A stretch of 64,000 bases of DNA from Sphingobacteriales bacterium 44-15 (GCA_001899685.1 MKWG01000003.1:248001-312000), one strand, 5' to 3'. Positions 8,288-18,113 are shown, counted from the stretch's first letter. Numbers and translations: made by a program. The notes: generated from the letters alone by a model not told the origin.

Positions 8288-9910
8288 TTAATGGTTAATG
8301 CTTCCTTTTTCTAAGTAAGGATCATCATGAAGCCACCGCTGCAACTCTGCCGCATTCACGTTTTGGACAGGAATATCTTTTGCGATAGCCAGAGAGGCCG
8401 CCATGGCAGCAGATTGACCCAATACCATAAAAACAGGTTCCATGCGTATGGACCCATACGCTATATGGCTTGAAGAAAGACAAACCGGCACCAGCAGGTT
8501 GGTACACTCTTTCTGTTGGGGAGTAACAGAGCGATAAGAAACCGCATAAGGATGTTCTACCCTCACTTCCACATTTCCTTCATTCTTCACCATGCCATTC
8601 ACTACTATCCTGTCGCAGTTGTGACTGTCCATGCCATAAGAAGCAAAGCCTATCCCGTCATCTACTTTTGCTTCGCCGCGGCAGTTATGCTCTGTCATTA
8701 CGTACGATCCTATCATCCGACGACCTTCTCTTACGTAGAGCTGCGGGGTGAAATGATCAAACTGCTCATACTCATCTTTGGGATATCCCCATTGCTTTAT
8801 GAATGCCTGTAGTGTATCAGGCACTCTTTTATCTGTAGTCATGAAGTATAACAGCCCTTTGGTATAAGAAAGCGCTTCCTTAAGCATTTTTTCTCTTTTC
8901 TTATAGCCAGCTTCCGGCCAGTCATAATTCATTGCCATCATGTCCGTGGAAAAACCGCCGCGGTTATTGATATCCGTTTTGCGGTTCGGCATGAGGCTCC
9001 AGATAAAATAATGATTGATCCCTCTCATATTCGGCTGCGCTTCAAAAAGGCGCGCCATTAACTCATACCTGGCGGAATCATAATCATCCGGGCGGGTTAT
9101 GGGTATCCTGTTTTCAGCACTATCGGTAAGGCATATCCTAAAGTTATAAGCCTGTACTTTTTTATCGCCTGTGCCGGCAGGTTCAGTCTTATGTTTGGTT
9201 ATGCCCCATACCAGGCCGCTGGAAGGATCCCCGGGAATTTTATAAGGGCTTACTCCGTCGGGAAACTGGTGATAACCGGATTGCTTATGATATTCCGGCA
9301 GTTGAAATCCGTTAAGCGTTTCATTGTATACGCTGTTATCTTCACGTCCTACAAAATAGGAAACGCCTGACATAGCCATCAGGTCACCTTCATAGGTGCA
9401 GTCAAGAAATTGTTTTGCAGTAATGCTGACAGCACTTCCGTCGCGTGCATCCTTAAGCTTAACCGAACGGATAACGGTACCTTCCTTTTTAACTTTCGAC
9501 AGTTGTGTTTCCATCAGCAATGTTACTTTTCCTTCACGGATATAGTCCTGCATCACTTCCTGTGCTATACGTGGTTCGAACGTCCATTGCTCTCCTGAGC
9601 TGAGCCCGTATTTTTGGGCTACCTGTTGGTAAAAGCGTAATGATAACCCTGTGATGGCTTCCTTTATACCTGCATCAGTTTTTCCAAGCCCGCCTGTAGT
9701 CAGTCCACCTATCATTTTGCCTGGCTCAATAAGTATAACACTGTTACCACATTTTGCTGCAGCATAGGCAGCGACTACCCCGGCGGAACTGGCGCCATAA
9801 ATACAGATATCTACAGTATAGGCAGCCGTTCTGACGGATTGGGCTGAGACGGTATAATTCATTAGTACAAATAAAGATAACAGGAGGTGATTAATGCTTT
9901 TATATTTCAT
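8288..9910 (-). CDS. Secreted FAD-dependent oxidoreductase
   Basis: 540-residue FAD-dependent oxidoreductase with a Sec-type signal peptide (hydrophobic residues 8-23, cleavage probably after VSAQ). The nucleotide-binding loop is YGASSAGVVAA at 38-48, then GKMIGGLTTGGLG. It shares the FLDCTYEGDLMAMSGVSYFVG block and the C-terminal LVPVCLSSSHIAYGSIRMEP block with its paralogues. The closest relative in the window is the equally long protein at 47639-49261 in locus 3; the two are near-identical over many blocks (for example the stretch around GYHQFPDG and PYKIPGDPSSGL). It lies 262 bases downstream of the sulfatase, with a small GTTACAGGTTACA-type repeat in the gap. Confidence 0.88.
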   Translation of the reverse strand: MKYKSINHLLLSLFVLMNYTVSAQSVRTAAYTVDICIYGASSAGVVAAYAAAKCGNSVILIEPGKMIGGLTTGGLGKTDAGIKEAITGLSLRFYQQVAQKYGLSSGEQWTFEPRIAQEVMQDYIREGKVTLLMETQLSKVKKEGTVIRSVKLKDARDGSAVSITAKQFLDCTYEGDLMAMSGVSYFVGREDNSVYNETLNGFQLPEYHKQSGYHQFPDGVSPYKIPGDPSSGLVWGITKHKTEPAGTGDKKVQAYNFRICLTDSAENRIPITRPDDYDSARYELMARLFEAQPNMRGINHYFIWSLMPNRKTDINNRGGFSTDMMAMNYDWPEAGYKKREKMLKEALSYTKGLLYFMTTDKRVPDTLQAFIKQWGYPKDEYEQFDHFTPQLYVREGRRMIGSYVMTEHNCRGEAKVDDGIGFASYGMDSHNCDRIVVNGMVKNEGNVEVRVEHPYAVSYRSVTPQQKECTNLLVPVCLSSSHIAYGSIRMEPVFMVLGQSAAMAASLAIAKDIPVQNVNAAELQRWLHDDPYLEKGSINH

Positions 9911-9928
9911 TATGATCTTGTTTGGCTT

Positions 9929-9956
9929 GTTGCAAGTTACAGGTTACAAGCTGTAC
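9929..9956. repeat. GTTACAGGTTACA-type intergenic word
   Basis: A short internally repetitive word (GCAAGTTACAGGTTACAAG) lies between the sulfatase and FAD oxidoreductase genes. A related word, built on CCTGAAAC, is at 58149-58183. The rest of the 262-base gap shows nothing recognisable. Confidence 0.4.
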
Positions 9957-10172
9957 CCGAAAACATTCAGGCGCAGAGATTAATCGCACTGTTACCAGTA
10001 TCCGAATAAGCCACCTTTTTTTGCGTGAGATTTGTATTACCGCCGATCAAAGGGATAGATGAACAATGATAAGCATCACAGGGTTGCCAAACGGTTGGAG
10101 AGCTTTTTTTAAACTCCTGCTGTTCAGCAACCATTCTTTGTGAATGGAAAGAGCTTCCATGTGTGTTTAAAT

Positions 10173-11744
10173 CTACCGGCTGTGCCCCTGTTTTACATAT
10201 TCATTGAGCAAATCTTTCAAAAAATTCGCCTTTTCGGGGTACTGCTCAAAAAGATTTTGGCTCTCTAAAGGGTCAGACTTAAGATTATACAGTTGCGCTG
10301 CTGGTCCCCCCTTCACACTTTCTAAAGTTGCTGGATCCGTAAAGCCTCCGGAACCCAGGCAGTCAATGTATTTCCAGTCACCCGCTTTTATAGCCAGCCT
10401 GCCCATGGACGATTCATAGATAATGTCTTTGCGCTTTAAAGGGGCAGATGGGTGAAGTAACGTTCTAAGAAAGCTGAAACTGTCTTCTGCGCTGGAATCA
10501 CTTATCGCCTGGGAAGTCATTTCGGCAAAAGTAGCCATGAGATCAACTAAGCTCATGGTACTCTTAACCGTAAAAGGCTTCTTAATCTTTGACGGCCAGG
10601 TGATAATCAATGGAACATGATGTCCGCCATCATAAATATCCCCCTTTTGCCCTCGTCTTCCGGCGTTACATTTATGATTATAGACCTGTATATCATCTTC
10701 AGCCCATCCGGCCCCATTATCACTGGCAAATACCACCATGGTGTTGTCCGAGATGTCCAGGCGTTGAAGCATTGCATTCACCTGTTGTACTGCATCATCC
10801 ACTTCTAAAATAAAATCACCATAGCTGCCTAAAGGAGACGTTCCCACGAACACTTTATCCGCCAGCCACGGTGTATGTGGTCCGGTTAAGGAAAGATAGA
10901 GCATAAATGGCTGCTTCGGTTCTCTGGTAACATGTGCAGCGATAAAAGACAATCCTTTTGCCACAATTGTGTCAAAGCATCCTTCCATTTTAAAAGATCT
11001 CGACATTTCTCCATTTCGCCACCAGATACCGCGTTCCCAATAAATGTCATCGGCATTGGTATATTTTCTGTCCCACACCGGTTTAGTGGACTGTAATGTG
11101 CGCGGATAGGCATCAGCCGTAAATATTATATCAGGGTCTATGACCCTGTTATTCTCAATAAATACATACGGGGGCATGTCAAGCGAGGCTGGCAAAATAT
11201 AACTATAATCAAATCCTAAAGCGTTTGGCCCGCCAGTCACGCTTTTAGTAAAATCTGTATTGGTTGATCGTTTATCATCGCCTAATGGTATTTGAGGCTT
11301 GTCAGGACTCTTCAGTCCCCAATCCAATCCCAAATGCCATTTACCAACACAGGCCGTCTCGTATCCTGCTTTCTGCATAAGCGAACCAATGGTTTCGCGG
11401 TTGCGGTCTATCAGGGGTTTTAAATACCCCAGGTAGTCAAACTTTTTTTCTGCACGAAAATAATATCGCCCTGTAATCAAACCATATCTGGATGGTGTAC
11501 ATACCGCCCCTCCTGAATGGGCATCCGTAAAATTTACGCCCTTTTTTATCATTTGATCAATGTTGGGAGTATGAGTGCGGGCATGTATATTCAGACCCGA
11601 CACATCTCCATAACCCATATCATCAGCCAGAATGATCACAATATTTGGCATCAAAGCAGCTTCCTGGGCAAAAACAGTCGTGGCCGGAAAGCAAAAAACA
11701 GACAAAATATACAGGTTAAGGAAAATGATTTTTTGACGCTTCAT
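10173..11744 (-). CDS. Secreted sulfatase (arylsulfatase type)
   Basis: Type I sulfatase of 523 residues with a Sec signal peptide (cleavage probably near FAQ at 25-27). Metal-binding aspartates are at 41-42 (ILADDMGYGD). The formylglycine site is CTPSR at 82-86, with Cys82 as the residue to be matured. A second metal block, FASDNGAGW, lies in the C-terminal half. It should hydrolyse sulfate esters, here probably on a glycan taken up by the locus 1 SusCD pair. A sulfatase-maturing enzyme is needed but none is encoded in the window. It starts with ATG, 226 bases after the DUF3823 gene, so it may have its own promoter. The sulfatase subfamily was not determined. Confidence 0.93.
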   Translation of the reverse strand: MKRQKIIFLNLYILSVFCFPATTVFAQEAALMPNIVIILADDMGYGDVSGLNIHARTHTPNIDQMIKKGVNFTDAHSGGAVCTPSRYGLITGRYYFRAEKKFDYLGYLKPLIDRNRETIGSLMQKAGYETACVGKWHLGLDWGLKSPDKPQIPLGDDKRSTNTDFTKSVTGGPNALGFDYSYILPASLDMPPYVFIENNRVIDPDIIFTADAYPRTLQSTKPVWDRKYTNADDIYWERGIWWRNGEMSRSFKMEGCFDTIVAKGLSFIAAHVTREPKQPFMLYLSLTGPHTPWLADKVFVGTSPLGSYGDFILEVDDAVQQVNAMLQRLDISDNTMVVFASDNGAGWAEDDIQVYNHKCNAGRRGQKGDIYDGGHHVPLIITWPSKIKKPFTVKSTMSLVDLMATFAEMTSQAISDSSAEDSFSFLRTLLHPSAPLKRKDIIYESSMGRLAIKAGDWKYIDCLGSGGFTDPATLESVKGGPAAQLYNLKSDPLESQNLFEQYPEKANFLKDLLNEYVKQGHSR

Positions 11745-11970
11745 ATATGCAGAGTTTCATCAACTTATTGCCGGCCAAAACGTTATTTTTTGCTGCCAGG
11801 CGATCGCATGACAACAGGCTTACGTTACCCCCTCAAAAGTAGCTATTTTGTGAAAAGAGAACACCCTGAATACCGATCCAGTTAGGAGTATCCAGTTAAA
11901 ATAGCTGTACACAAGCGATACAAATGAGGCGAGCAGCACAAAAATCTGTAAACCGGTATAACCCGCAACG

Positions 11971-12648
11971 TTAAGGCACAGTGATCTGTATTATCTCACT
12001 GTAGTTATATTTATTATTGCTGTTATTGGTTTTAGCAGCTACCCGTACATAATAGGTCTTACCAGATTCGAGACCGGTAATAGTATCTGTAAATTCCGTG
12101 TCAAGTATATCCTCGTCGGGAATGGCAGAAAGATTAGTGGTCACCTGTGCATTAAATACGGTGCTGCTCACCTTGTCCGACTGGAATGCTACAGCCTTAC
12201 GTTCCATGATCTTACCCGATGCTGCAGATCTGGAAATTTTATATTTTAACACTACTCCTCCCGACACCGTCGTCGCCGTTGCATCAACCCTCAGAAAAGG
12301 AGTAACTGTAAAATCCACTGTGGTCACCCCGGAGACATTAACAATAGCTGTATCGGGTGTAAAAAAGGCCCCATTTATTGGTAACACTTTATACGATCCG
12401 GCAAAAACTGCCGTATTCTGAAAAGTGCCATCCGCCTTTCCGCTAAAATTCCTAGGAGTAGCATTACTGTGATTTTCCTCAATCCTGATAAAAAAACCAT
12501 TGGGTGCTTCGGTCTGTATTGGCTTGTTAGTCAGATTATCAATGACACTGCCTTTAATAGCTGCATTGGGGCCGCTATAGTTATCTATTTTAGAACAGGC
12601 CGAAAGAAAAAACACAAAAAGCAAACTGTATATAGAAACTATTTTCAT
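11971..12648 (-). CDS. DUF3823-type lipoprotein
   Basis: 225-residue lipoprotein (lipobox FLSAC, Cys18) that directly follows susD with 17 bases between. The first half resembles a carboxypeptidase-regulatory-like beta domain (AIKGSVIDNLTNKPI), and the C-terminal half resembles a fibronectin-type fold ending with a TYYVRVAAKTNN strand. This arrangement fits the DUF3823 proteins commonly encoded after susD in Bacteroidota. Such proteins are thought to be surface glycan-binding partners of the SusCD complex, comparable to SusE/SusF, but that role is inferred from position. ATG start, usual length. Confidence 0.78.
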   Translation of the reverse strand: MKIVSIYSLLFVFFLSACSKIDNYSGPNAAIKGSVIDNLTNKPIQTEAPNGFFIRIEENHSNATPRNFSGKADGTFQNTAVFAGSYKVLPINGAFFTPDTAIVNVSGVTTVDFTVTPFLRVDATATTVSGGVVLKYKISRSAASGKIMERKAVAFQSDKVSSTVFNAQVTTNLSAIPDEDILDTEFTDTITGLESGKTYYVRVAAKTNNSNNKYNYSEIIQITVP

Positions 12649-12665
12649 TGTGCTGCTATTTGAAA

Positions 12666-14444
12666 TTAATAATTAGGATTTTGGATCAGCTTTGAATCTT
12701 TGGCTATTTCAGCCGGATCTATTCTTTCATAATAGAGCTGTGGCAAAAATGTTCTGGCATAACCAACTTTAGCTATTTTGAAAATATAGGCGTTAGCCTG
12801 CATATCATAGTAAGGCATTAGTGCCGTAAACTGCGTGTTATTCATCAACCCGTCCGCAATACGCCAGCGGCGGATATCCCAGTAATGCTGCCTTTCAAAG
12901 GCCATCTCCACTGTTCTCTCGTTACGGACCTTACCAGCCGTGATATCCCCATCCGAAAGCGAAGCTACCCCGGCGCGGCTGCGCAACTGGTTCAGCGCCC
13001 ATGCGGCATCGGGATTCTCCCCCAATTCAAAAGCCGCTTCGGCATAATTCAGCAGGATCTCGCCCAGACGGAATTCAATATATTGGGTAGACGAGGTCCA
13101 GGTATCGATGGTGGCCGGATCGTAGGATGGGTTCATATACTTACGTACATAAAACCCCGTCTGGGAAACTTCGTTGCTCCCCCCGATGCCGCTGCTTCCT
13201 ATCACTTTCATCCCTTTATATTCGTCGTCGAAGCTGCCGGAGGTAACAGTGTTTGCACCATCTATGATGCCTGCCCTGACATCAACCGCAGTTCCACGCC
13301 AATCGGCGAAAGGCACGATAATGGAAGCACCCAGGCGTGGATCTTTGTCCCTGAACAGATCCAGGGGATTGGCGTATTTGATCGGATTACCCGAGCCATC
13401 GGTCAATTTTAATTTCCCCTGCGAACCATCCTTGTAATCATACGTTTCTACCAATTCCAGGGTAGGATTGATGCGACCGCCCGATCCTTCGGGTGATCTT
13501 TGTCCGAAAGGAAGATTACGGTAGTCCCAGGAATGTCCCTTTTCGGGAAAATGATAGCTTTTTACAAAAATGAGCTCCGGATTATCGGGATCCAGGAACA
13601 AATTTGTAAAGTTTAATTCCTTATCGGCTTCTTTATTATATAAGCTGTATTTATGGCTGTCAATAATTGCCTTTGCTGCATCATAGGAAAGCTGGAAGTA
13701 GTGATCGGCGTCGGCAGCAGGGATACCTACCACTCCATTCAGATTAACATTGCCGTATCTTGCGATGGAGCCCGCAAATAGCATAGCCCGCGATTTGAGC
13801 GCATAGGCCGTGTATTTGTTCACCTTTTCTTTAATGCTTGTTTCCGGCAGCAGGCTAATTGCCTCATCAAGATCGGAAGCAATAAAGTCATACACTTCCT
13901 TCTCGGTATTACGGGGGATCTGCAATTCTTCCAGGTTGTCGCCGGTATAATTTTGCACCTCCTTTACGATAGGAATGCCACCATAGCGTTTGACCATTCC
14001 GAAGTAGTAGTGCGCCCGGATGTATTTTGCCTCTCCCATCCATTCATTTTTCTGCTGTTCGGAAAAGGAGGACTTTTCAATCTGATCCATAAAGTGATTG
14101 ACATTCCTTACTACGGTATAGTTCCACCAGGATACCCAGGTACCGTCTCCGATAGAGTTTTTATCGTCGGCAATATTAAGGATAGCTTCTCCATCCAGTT
14201 GCTCAAGAAAGCAGGTGCCCGATTTGTCAAATCCGTTCTGAACAATGTAGGTGAAATCTTCAATCGGCAGATCATAATACAGGGTGGCCAGGTAGATATT
14301 TACAGCACTTTCGTCGGAAAATACTGTTTCATCCTGCAGGATATTTTCCGGCTGAACATCCAGCACTTTTTTGCAGGATGTGAATGACAACGGCAACGCC
14401 AGAGTCAGTACCAGCACCGGCATATATATGTGAATTCGTTTCAT
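12666..14444 (-). CDS. RagB/SusD-family outer-membrane lipoprotein (locus 1)
   Basis: 592-residue SusD-like nutrient uptake lipoprotein. The lipobox is SFTSC with Cys24. The N-terminal SusD-like region contains EAKYIRAHYYFGMVKRYGGI, and the RagB/SusD domain contains EFRLGEILLNYAEAA and the helix ending RRWRIAD. It would sit as a lid on the SusC channel at the cell surface and bind the substrate oligomer. It lies 60 bases downstream of susC and 17 bases upstream of the DUF3823 gene, consistent with one operon. No oddities were seen. Substrate unknown; the downstream sulfatase suggests a sulfated glycan. Confidence 0.95.
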   Translation of the reverse strand: MKRIHIYMPVLVLTLALPLSFTSCKKVLDVQPENILQDETVFSDESAVNIYLATLYYDLPIEDFTYIVQNGFDKSGTCFLEQLDGEAILNIADDKNSIGDGTWVSWWNYTVVRNVNHFMDQIEKSSFSEQQKNEWMGEAKYIRAHYYFGMVKRYGGIPIVKEVQNYTGDNLEELQIPRNTEKEVYDFIASDLDEAISLLPETSIKEKVNKYTAYALKSRAMLFAGSIARYGNVNLNGVVGIPAADADHYFQLSYDAAKAIIDSHKYSLYNKEADKELNFTNLFLDPDNPELIFVKSYHFPEKGHSWDYRNLPFGQRSPEGSGGRINPTLELVETYDYKDGSQGKLKLTDGSGNPIKYANPLDLFRDKDPRLGASIIVPFADWRGTAVDVRAGIIDGANTVTSGSFDDEYKGMKVIGSSGIGGSNEVSQTGFYVRKYMNPSYDPATIDTWTSSTQYIEFRLGEILLNYAEAAFELGENPDAAWALNQLRSRAGVASLSDGDITAGKVRNERTVEMAFERQHYWDIRRWRIADGLMNNTQFTALMPYYDMQANAYIFKIAKVGYARTFLPQLYYERIDPAEIAKDSKLIQNPNY

Positions 14445-14504
14445 CTGAATAAATTTGTCTTTTAAATGTCTGGTTAAATACTACGGTTATACGCTCACAA
14501 CAGG

Positions 14505-17500
14505 TTAGAAAGTAACATTTACCCCGATGTTATAATTTTTAACGATCGGGTATTCCTTGCCATCCTCTCCGGGCGAATGCTCAGGGTCAACAAATTTCAG
14601 CTTGGACCACGTTAACGGATTAAATGCGTTCACGTATACCCGTACTCTTTTAATGCCGGCTTTTCTCAGCATTTGTCCGGGCAGGCTGTAGCCGACTTCA
14701 AGGCTCTTTAAGCGAACATAGCTGGCATTGTATCTCCAAAACAGGGAAGGTCTGCCATTATAGGCTTTCGATAAAGTAGAAGGGTATTTTCCCGGAACCC
14801 ATGCGCTGGTTTTATCAAAAATGTCTTCCTTGTGCCACCTGTCCATAAATATATCCAGTCCGTTGCGGCCAAATGGTAAAGGATTTGTCCAGGATTCTGT
14901 GTACTCAACCCAATATTGAGATATGCCCTGAAACAGCATATTCAGATCAAATGCCTTCCATGACAAGCTGATGGTGGTGCCAAAATTGACTCCCGGGATC
15001 TGGTTATTGCGTGCAAGCGGATGGATATCATTATCGTCAATTCGGCCATCCTTATTATAGTCTTCATAAATAAGATCACCCGGCGACAAAGTAGTGTTTC
15101 CTACCTGATCCTGCAGAGGCGCTTTATCAATTTGTTCCTGCGAAGTAAATTGCCCCAATACACCGAATCCCCAGAACACATCGTTCCAGCGATTGGCCTG
15201 GTTGTTCCTCCAGTTATCGTATTGTGAAGAATAGTCCGCCTGCTCAAGGTATATATTCTTGGTGCGGGTAAAGGAGATATTCCCGGAAATGTTATAGCGT
15301 AACTTGCCAATGTTATTGGAATGGCTCAATGACACTTCGATACCCCTTGTCAGATCGCTGTTCAGGTTTTCCTGCGGTAAATAAGCGCCCACAGTGCCCG
15401 GAAGGCTTAACAGGCGATTAGCCAGCAGGCCTTTTCTCTTGCGCTGAAAAAAGTCAACCGAAAAACCAAGCTTTCCCATCCACAGGCTTCCATCCATACC
15501 GATATTGGAGGTAGAAGAAGTAAACCAGGTGATATTGGGATTGGCGATACCCGGCGGCGACAGCAGCGTCATTGGGATATTGTCGAAAACATAGTACAAA
15601 AGATCGCCATTGCCATTGCGGTCGTTCGGAGCAGGGTAGATATAACCCGAGAGGAACTGGAACGTACTGGCAGCGTCGTCACCCAGCTTGCCTTGCGATA
15701 CCCTGAGTTTCAAATTGGTGATCTGTGGGATATTATCTTTTATAAACGGTTCTTCAGAGATCCTCCATCCTGCGGAAATAGCCGGGAAGAATCCCCAGCG
15801 ATGCCCCGGGGCAAACTTTGATGAACCATCGTAGCGGAAACTGCCTTCCACCAGGTATTTGCCACGATAGTCGTAGTTCAACCTGCCCACATAGCCCTGA
15901 TTTGCGATCTTATTGACCGGTGTGCCATTCACGGTGAAAGTGGGGGATGAAGGAGAAGAGCCTATCTGCTGGCCAGCCGAGTTACCTGCATATAATTGAT
16001 CAAGTACACTCAGCGAAAACATCCTGCTGCCACTAAGATTTTCGAGGTTATATTGTGACTGTTCAAAAAGCCCCAGCAATTTAAAATTATGTTTTCCGCC
16101 GAAGGTCCTGCTATAATTCAACGATACCTGTACGTTGGAAAGCGATATTTCGTCGTACAACTCCGAAAGATTTCCCGGTGAATTCATCGTAACAGGCTCA
16201 TATATATCGTCTGCACTGTTGTAATTGTAGAGCAGGTATTGCTTTTGCCAGGTCTTCTGGAACAGGTATTTCAAGTCATAGCCATACATGAGTTTTGCAG
16301 TTAGCCCCTCGATAAAGGGAACTTCGTAAGTCAATCCAAAGTTTCCTTTGAAAGATTTGATGGCTTTTTTCTTATACCCGGATATTGACGCATTGGTTGC
16401 CGCCAGGGGATTGGATACATCACCTTCCACCTGATTTAAATAATCAGGATTGTTATTGGCGTATGCCGGAATGTTAGGTCTTGTTGTCCATAAAGATTTT
16501 AATATCAGCCATGTTTCCTGCCCCGGCTCCATCTTCTGGTCCCACATTCCGCTGAGCAGGATTTCTGCCTGCAGGCTTTTGGTAATATTCGCAGTAATAT
16601 TTGAACGGAGGTTGAATCTTTTGTAATTGAGATCGCCCGTCTTCCATACACCATCTTCTTTATAATATCCCAGAGAGGTAAAGTATTTGACCTTTTCATT
16701 TCCACCTGTTGCTATAAGGGTTTGCTGAGTCTGCGGAGCCAATTTGCGCATCACAAGGCTTTGCCAGTCTGTAGTGGGCAATGTCCCATCTTTATATTTT
16801 TCCAGTGTTTCCTGCGAATATACCGGCGGAAGGGTGCTACCCTGGTTTATATTAGCTTCGTCGGTAAGCAGTGCAAACTGATAGGCGTTCATTGGGGTAG
16901 GCTTGTCTATCGATGTTCCTCCAAAAGTGCCACTATAGCTCAGCTCTGTGGTTCCGGTCTTGCCTCTTTTGGTAGTGACCAGCAGTACGCCATTGGCAGC
17001 CCTTACTCCATATACAGCGGCTGAGGCGTCCTTGAGTATGGAAATGCTTTCAATTTCGTTGGGGTCAAGCCTGTTGAAATCGTCCCGGGGCACACCGTCT
17101 ACTATTATAAGCGGGCTTCCCAGTCCGCGGATATCAAAAGAGGTATTATAGTCACCAGGCTCAGCCGTTCTTTGTATGGCGCGAAAGCCCGGTAGCTTAC
17201 CGGTAAGCATATTCGTAATATTGCTGTTGGTAGTCGTTGTCAGTTCCTTACTACTAATGGATGACACTGCACCCGTAAGGTTTACTTTTTTCTCTTTTCC
17301 ATATCCCACTACTACCACATCACTCAAATCGGAAACCGCTTCCTCCATTACAATATTAAACACCTGTTGGCTTCCTGTTCTTATTGTTTGTGTGATATAT
17401 CCCACAAAAGAAAAAATCAGCTCTACCTTATTAGCAGAAGGTACAGATAACTGAAACCGGCCATCAGCATTGGTAGTGGTGCCCGTCTGCATACCTTTAA

Positions 17501-17972
17501 CCGTTACACTCACGCCTTCCAGTGGTTCATTTTTTGTATTTGTGACCCTGCCGGTAATATCAACAGGCGGCGGCATAGCCTTCATAATATTCTCTGCCGG
17601 CGGTGCAATTTCCGTCTCCTGCCTTATAACGATTATTTTCCCGACGATCTGGTAAACGAGGAACTGGTCTTTAAGACAAAGATCCATTACCTCGGGAACG
17701 GAGGCATTCTTTACATTGATGTCAACCGGGTGGGTTCCTTTCAATGCTGGTTCATCCCATATAAATGAAAATCCCGTTTGCAGCTTCACCTGGTTGAACA
17801 CCTGCTCCAGCGAAGCATTTTTAAGCGACAGGTTTACTTTCTGGGCAAGTCCCTCGGCATTGGCACAGAGGCTTGCAGCAATCAATAATACTGTTAATTT
17901 CATTGTCAACAGCGTTTGTTTTGGTATCCGGGTCAGTAAATGCCCGGCATTACAAAGAGCTTTAAAATGCAT
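14505..17972 (-). CDS. SusC/RagA-family TonB-dependent receptor with STN domain (locus 1)
   Basis: 1155-residue outer-membrane transporter. A 23-residue N-terminal extension precedes the typical signal peptide (MKLTVLLIAASLCANAEG). Next come an STN signalling domain at about 46-115, a carboxypeptidase-regulatory-like domain at about 135-215 (GRVTNTKNEPLEGVSVTVKG), the plug at about 225-345 (KVNLTGAVSSI), and the beta barrel ending in NVTF. The STN domain and the neighbouring sigma/fecR pair imply trans-envelope signalling as in FecARI. The ATG at 17972 was kept because the extension is open and similar extensions occur in the other two susC genes. A predicted antisense RNA lies just upstream. 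Confidence 0.95.
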   Translation of the reverse strand: MHFKALCNAGHLLTRIPKQTLLTMKLTVLLIAASLCANAEGLAQKVNLSLKNASLEQVFNQVKLQTGFSFIWDEPALKGTHPVDINVKNASVPEVMDLCLKDQFLVYQIVGKIIVIRQETEIAPPAENIMKAMPPPVDITGRVTNTKNEPLEGVSVTVKGMQTGTTTNADGRFQLSVPSANKVELIFSFVGYITQTIRTGSQQVFNIVMEEAVSDLSDVVVVGYGKEKKVNLTGAVSSISSKELTTTTNSNITNMLTGKLPGFRAIQRTAEPGDYNTSFDIRGLGSPLIIVDGVPRDDFNRLDPNEIESISILKDASAAVYGVRAANGVLLVTTKRGKTGTTELSYSGTFGGTSIDKPTPMNAYQFALLTDEANINQGSTLPPVYSQETLEKYKDGTLPTTDWQSLVMRKLAPQTQQTLIATGGNEKVKYFTSLGYYKEDGVWKTGDLNYKRFNLRSNITANITKSLQAEILLSGMWDQKMEPGQETWLILKSLWTTRPNIPAYANNNPDYLNQVEGDVSNPLAATNASISGYKKKAIKSFKGNFGLTYEVPFIEGLTAKLMYGYDLKYLFQKTWQKQYLLYNYNSADDIYEPVTMNSPGNLSELYDEISLSNVQVSLNYSRTFGGKHNFKLLGLFEQSQYNLENLSGSRMFSLSVLDQLYAGNSAGQQIGSSPSSPTFTVNGTPVNKIANQGYVGRLNYDYRGKYLVEGSFRYDGSSKFAPGHRWGFFPAISAGWRISEEPFIKDNIPQITNLKLRVSQGKLGDDAASTFQFLSGYIYPAPNDRNGNGDLLYYVFDNIPMTLLSPPGIANPNITWFTSSTSNIGMDGSLWMGKLGFSVDFFQRKRKGLLANRLLSLPGTVGAYLPQENLNSDLTRGIEVSLSHSNNIGKLRYNISGNISFTRTKNIYLEQADYSSQYDNWRNNQANRWNDVFWGFGVLGQFTSQEQIDKAPLQDQVGNTTLSPGDLIYEDYNKDGRIDDNDIHPLARNNQIPGVNFGTTISLSWKAFDLNMLFQGISQYWVEYTESWTNPLPFGRNGLDIFMDRWHKEDIFDKTSAWVPGKYPSTLSKAYNGRPSLFWRYNASYVRLKSLEVGYSLPGQMLRKAGIKRVRVYVNAFNPLTWSKLKFVDPEHSPGEDGKEYPIVKNYNIGVNVTF

Positions 17973-17983
17973 AACTTTGTCTG

Positions 17984-18080
17984 AGTTTGGTTAATAAATA
18001 AGCGGTCTTACACGATTGTTATTATTGAGTTAGCCTGAACTTCCGGCCAGGAGTGGTAGTGACACTTCTGGCTTTTTATT
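17984..18080 (+). ncRNA. Predicted antisense RNA over the susC leader, locus 1
   Basis: A Bacteroidota-type -7 box, TAACTTTG (17972-17979), begins exactly at the base complementary to the first base of the susC start codon and points away from susC. About 60 bases later a strong hairpin (18046-18072) is followed by TTTTTATT. Between them lies a block, GGTTAATAAATAAGCGGTC, shared with loci 2 and 3. The implied transcript is about 95 nt and antisense to the susC 5' leader. No clear -33 TTTG element is visible here. The 5' end is an estimate. Antisense RNAs linked to polysaccharide loci (DonS type) are known in Bacteroides; the assignment here is inference. Confidence 0.45.
18046..18080 (+). terminator. 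Intrinsic terminator of predicted antisense RNA, locus 1
   Basis: Ten-base stem GCCAGGAGTG / CACTTCTGGC (one G-T pair) with a 7-base loop, followed on the plus strand by TTTTTATT. On the minus strand the hairpin is not followed by a T run, so it is not a terminator for fecR. Confidence 0.7.
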
Positions 18081-18113
18081 CTGGTGTTAAATCAATCGGA
18101 TTATGTTTATTTA

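Noticed and set aside
3665-9910. Xanthan lyase as the function of the FAD oxidoreductases
   Set aside because: The proteins show an FAD-binding fold and no polysaccharide lyase features; the label is a common transferred annotation.
18046-18080. Hairpin upstream of susC as terminator of the fecR transcript
   Set aside because: On the minus strand no T run follows the stem; the T tail is on the plus strand in all three loci.
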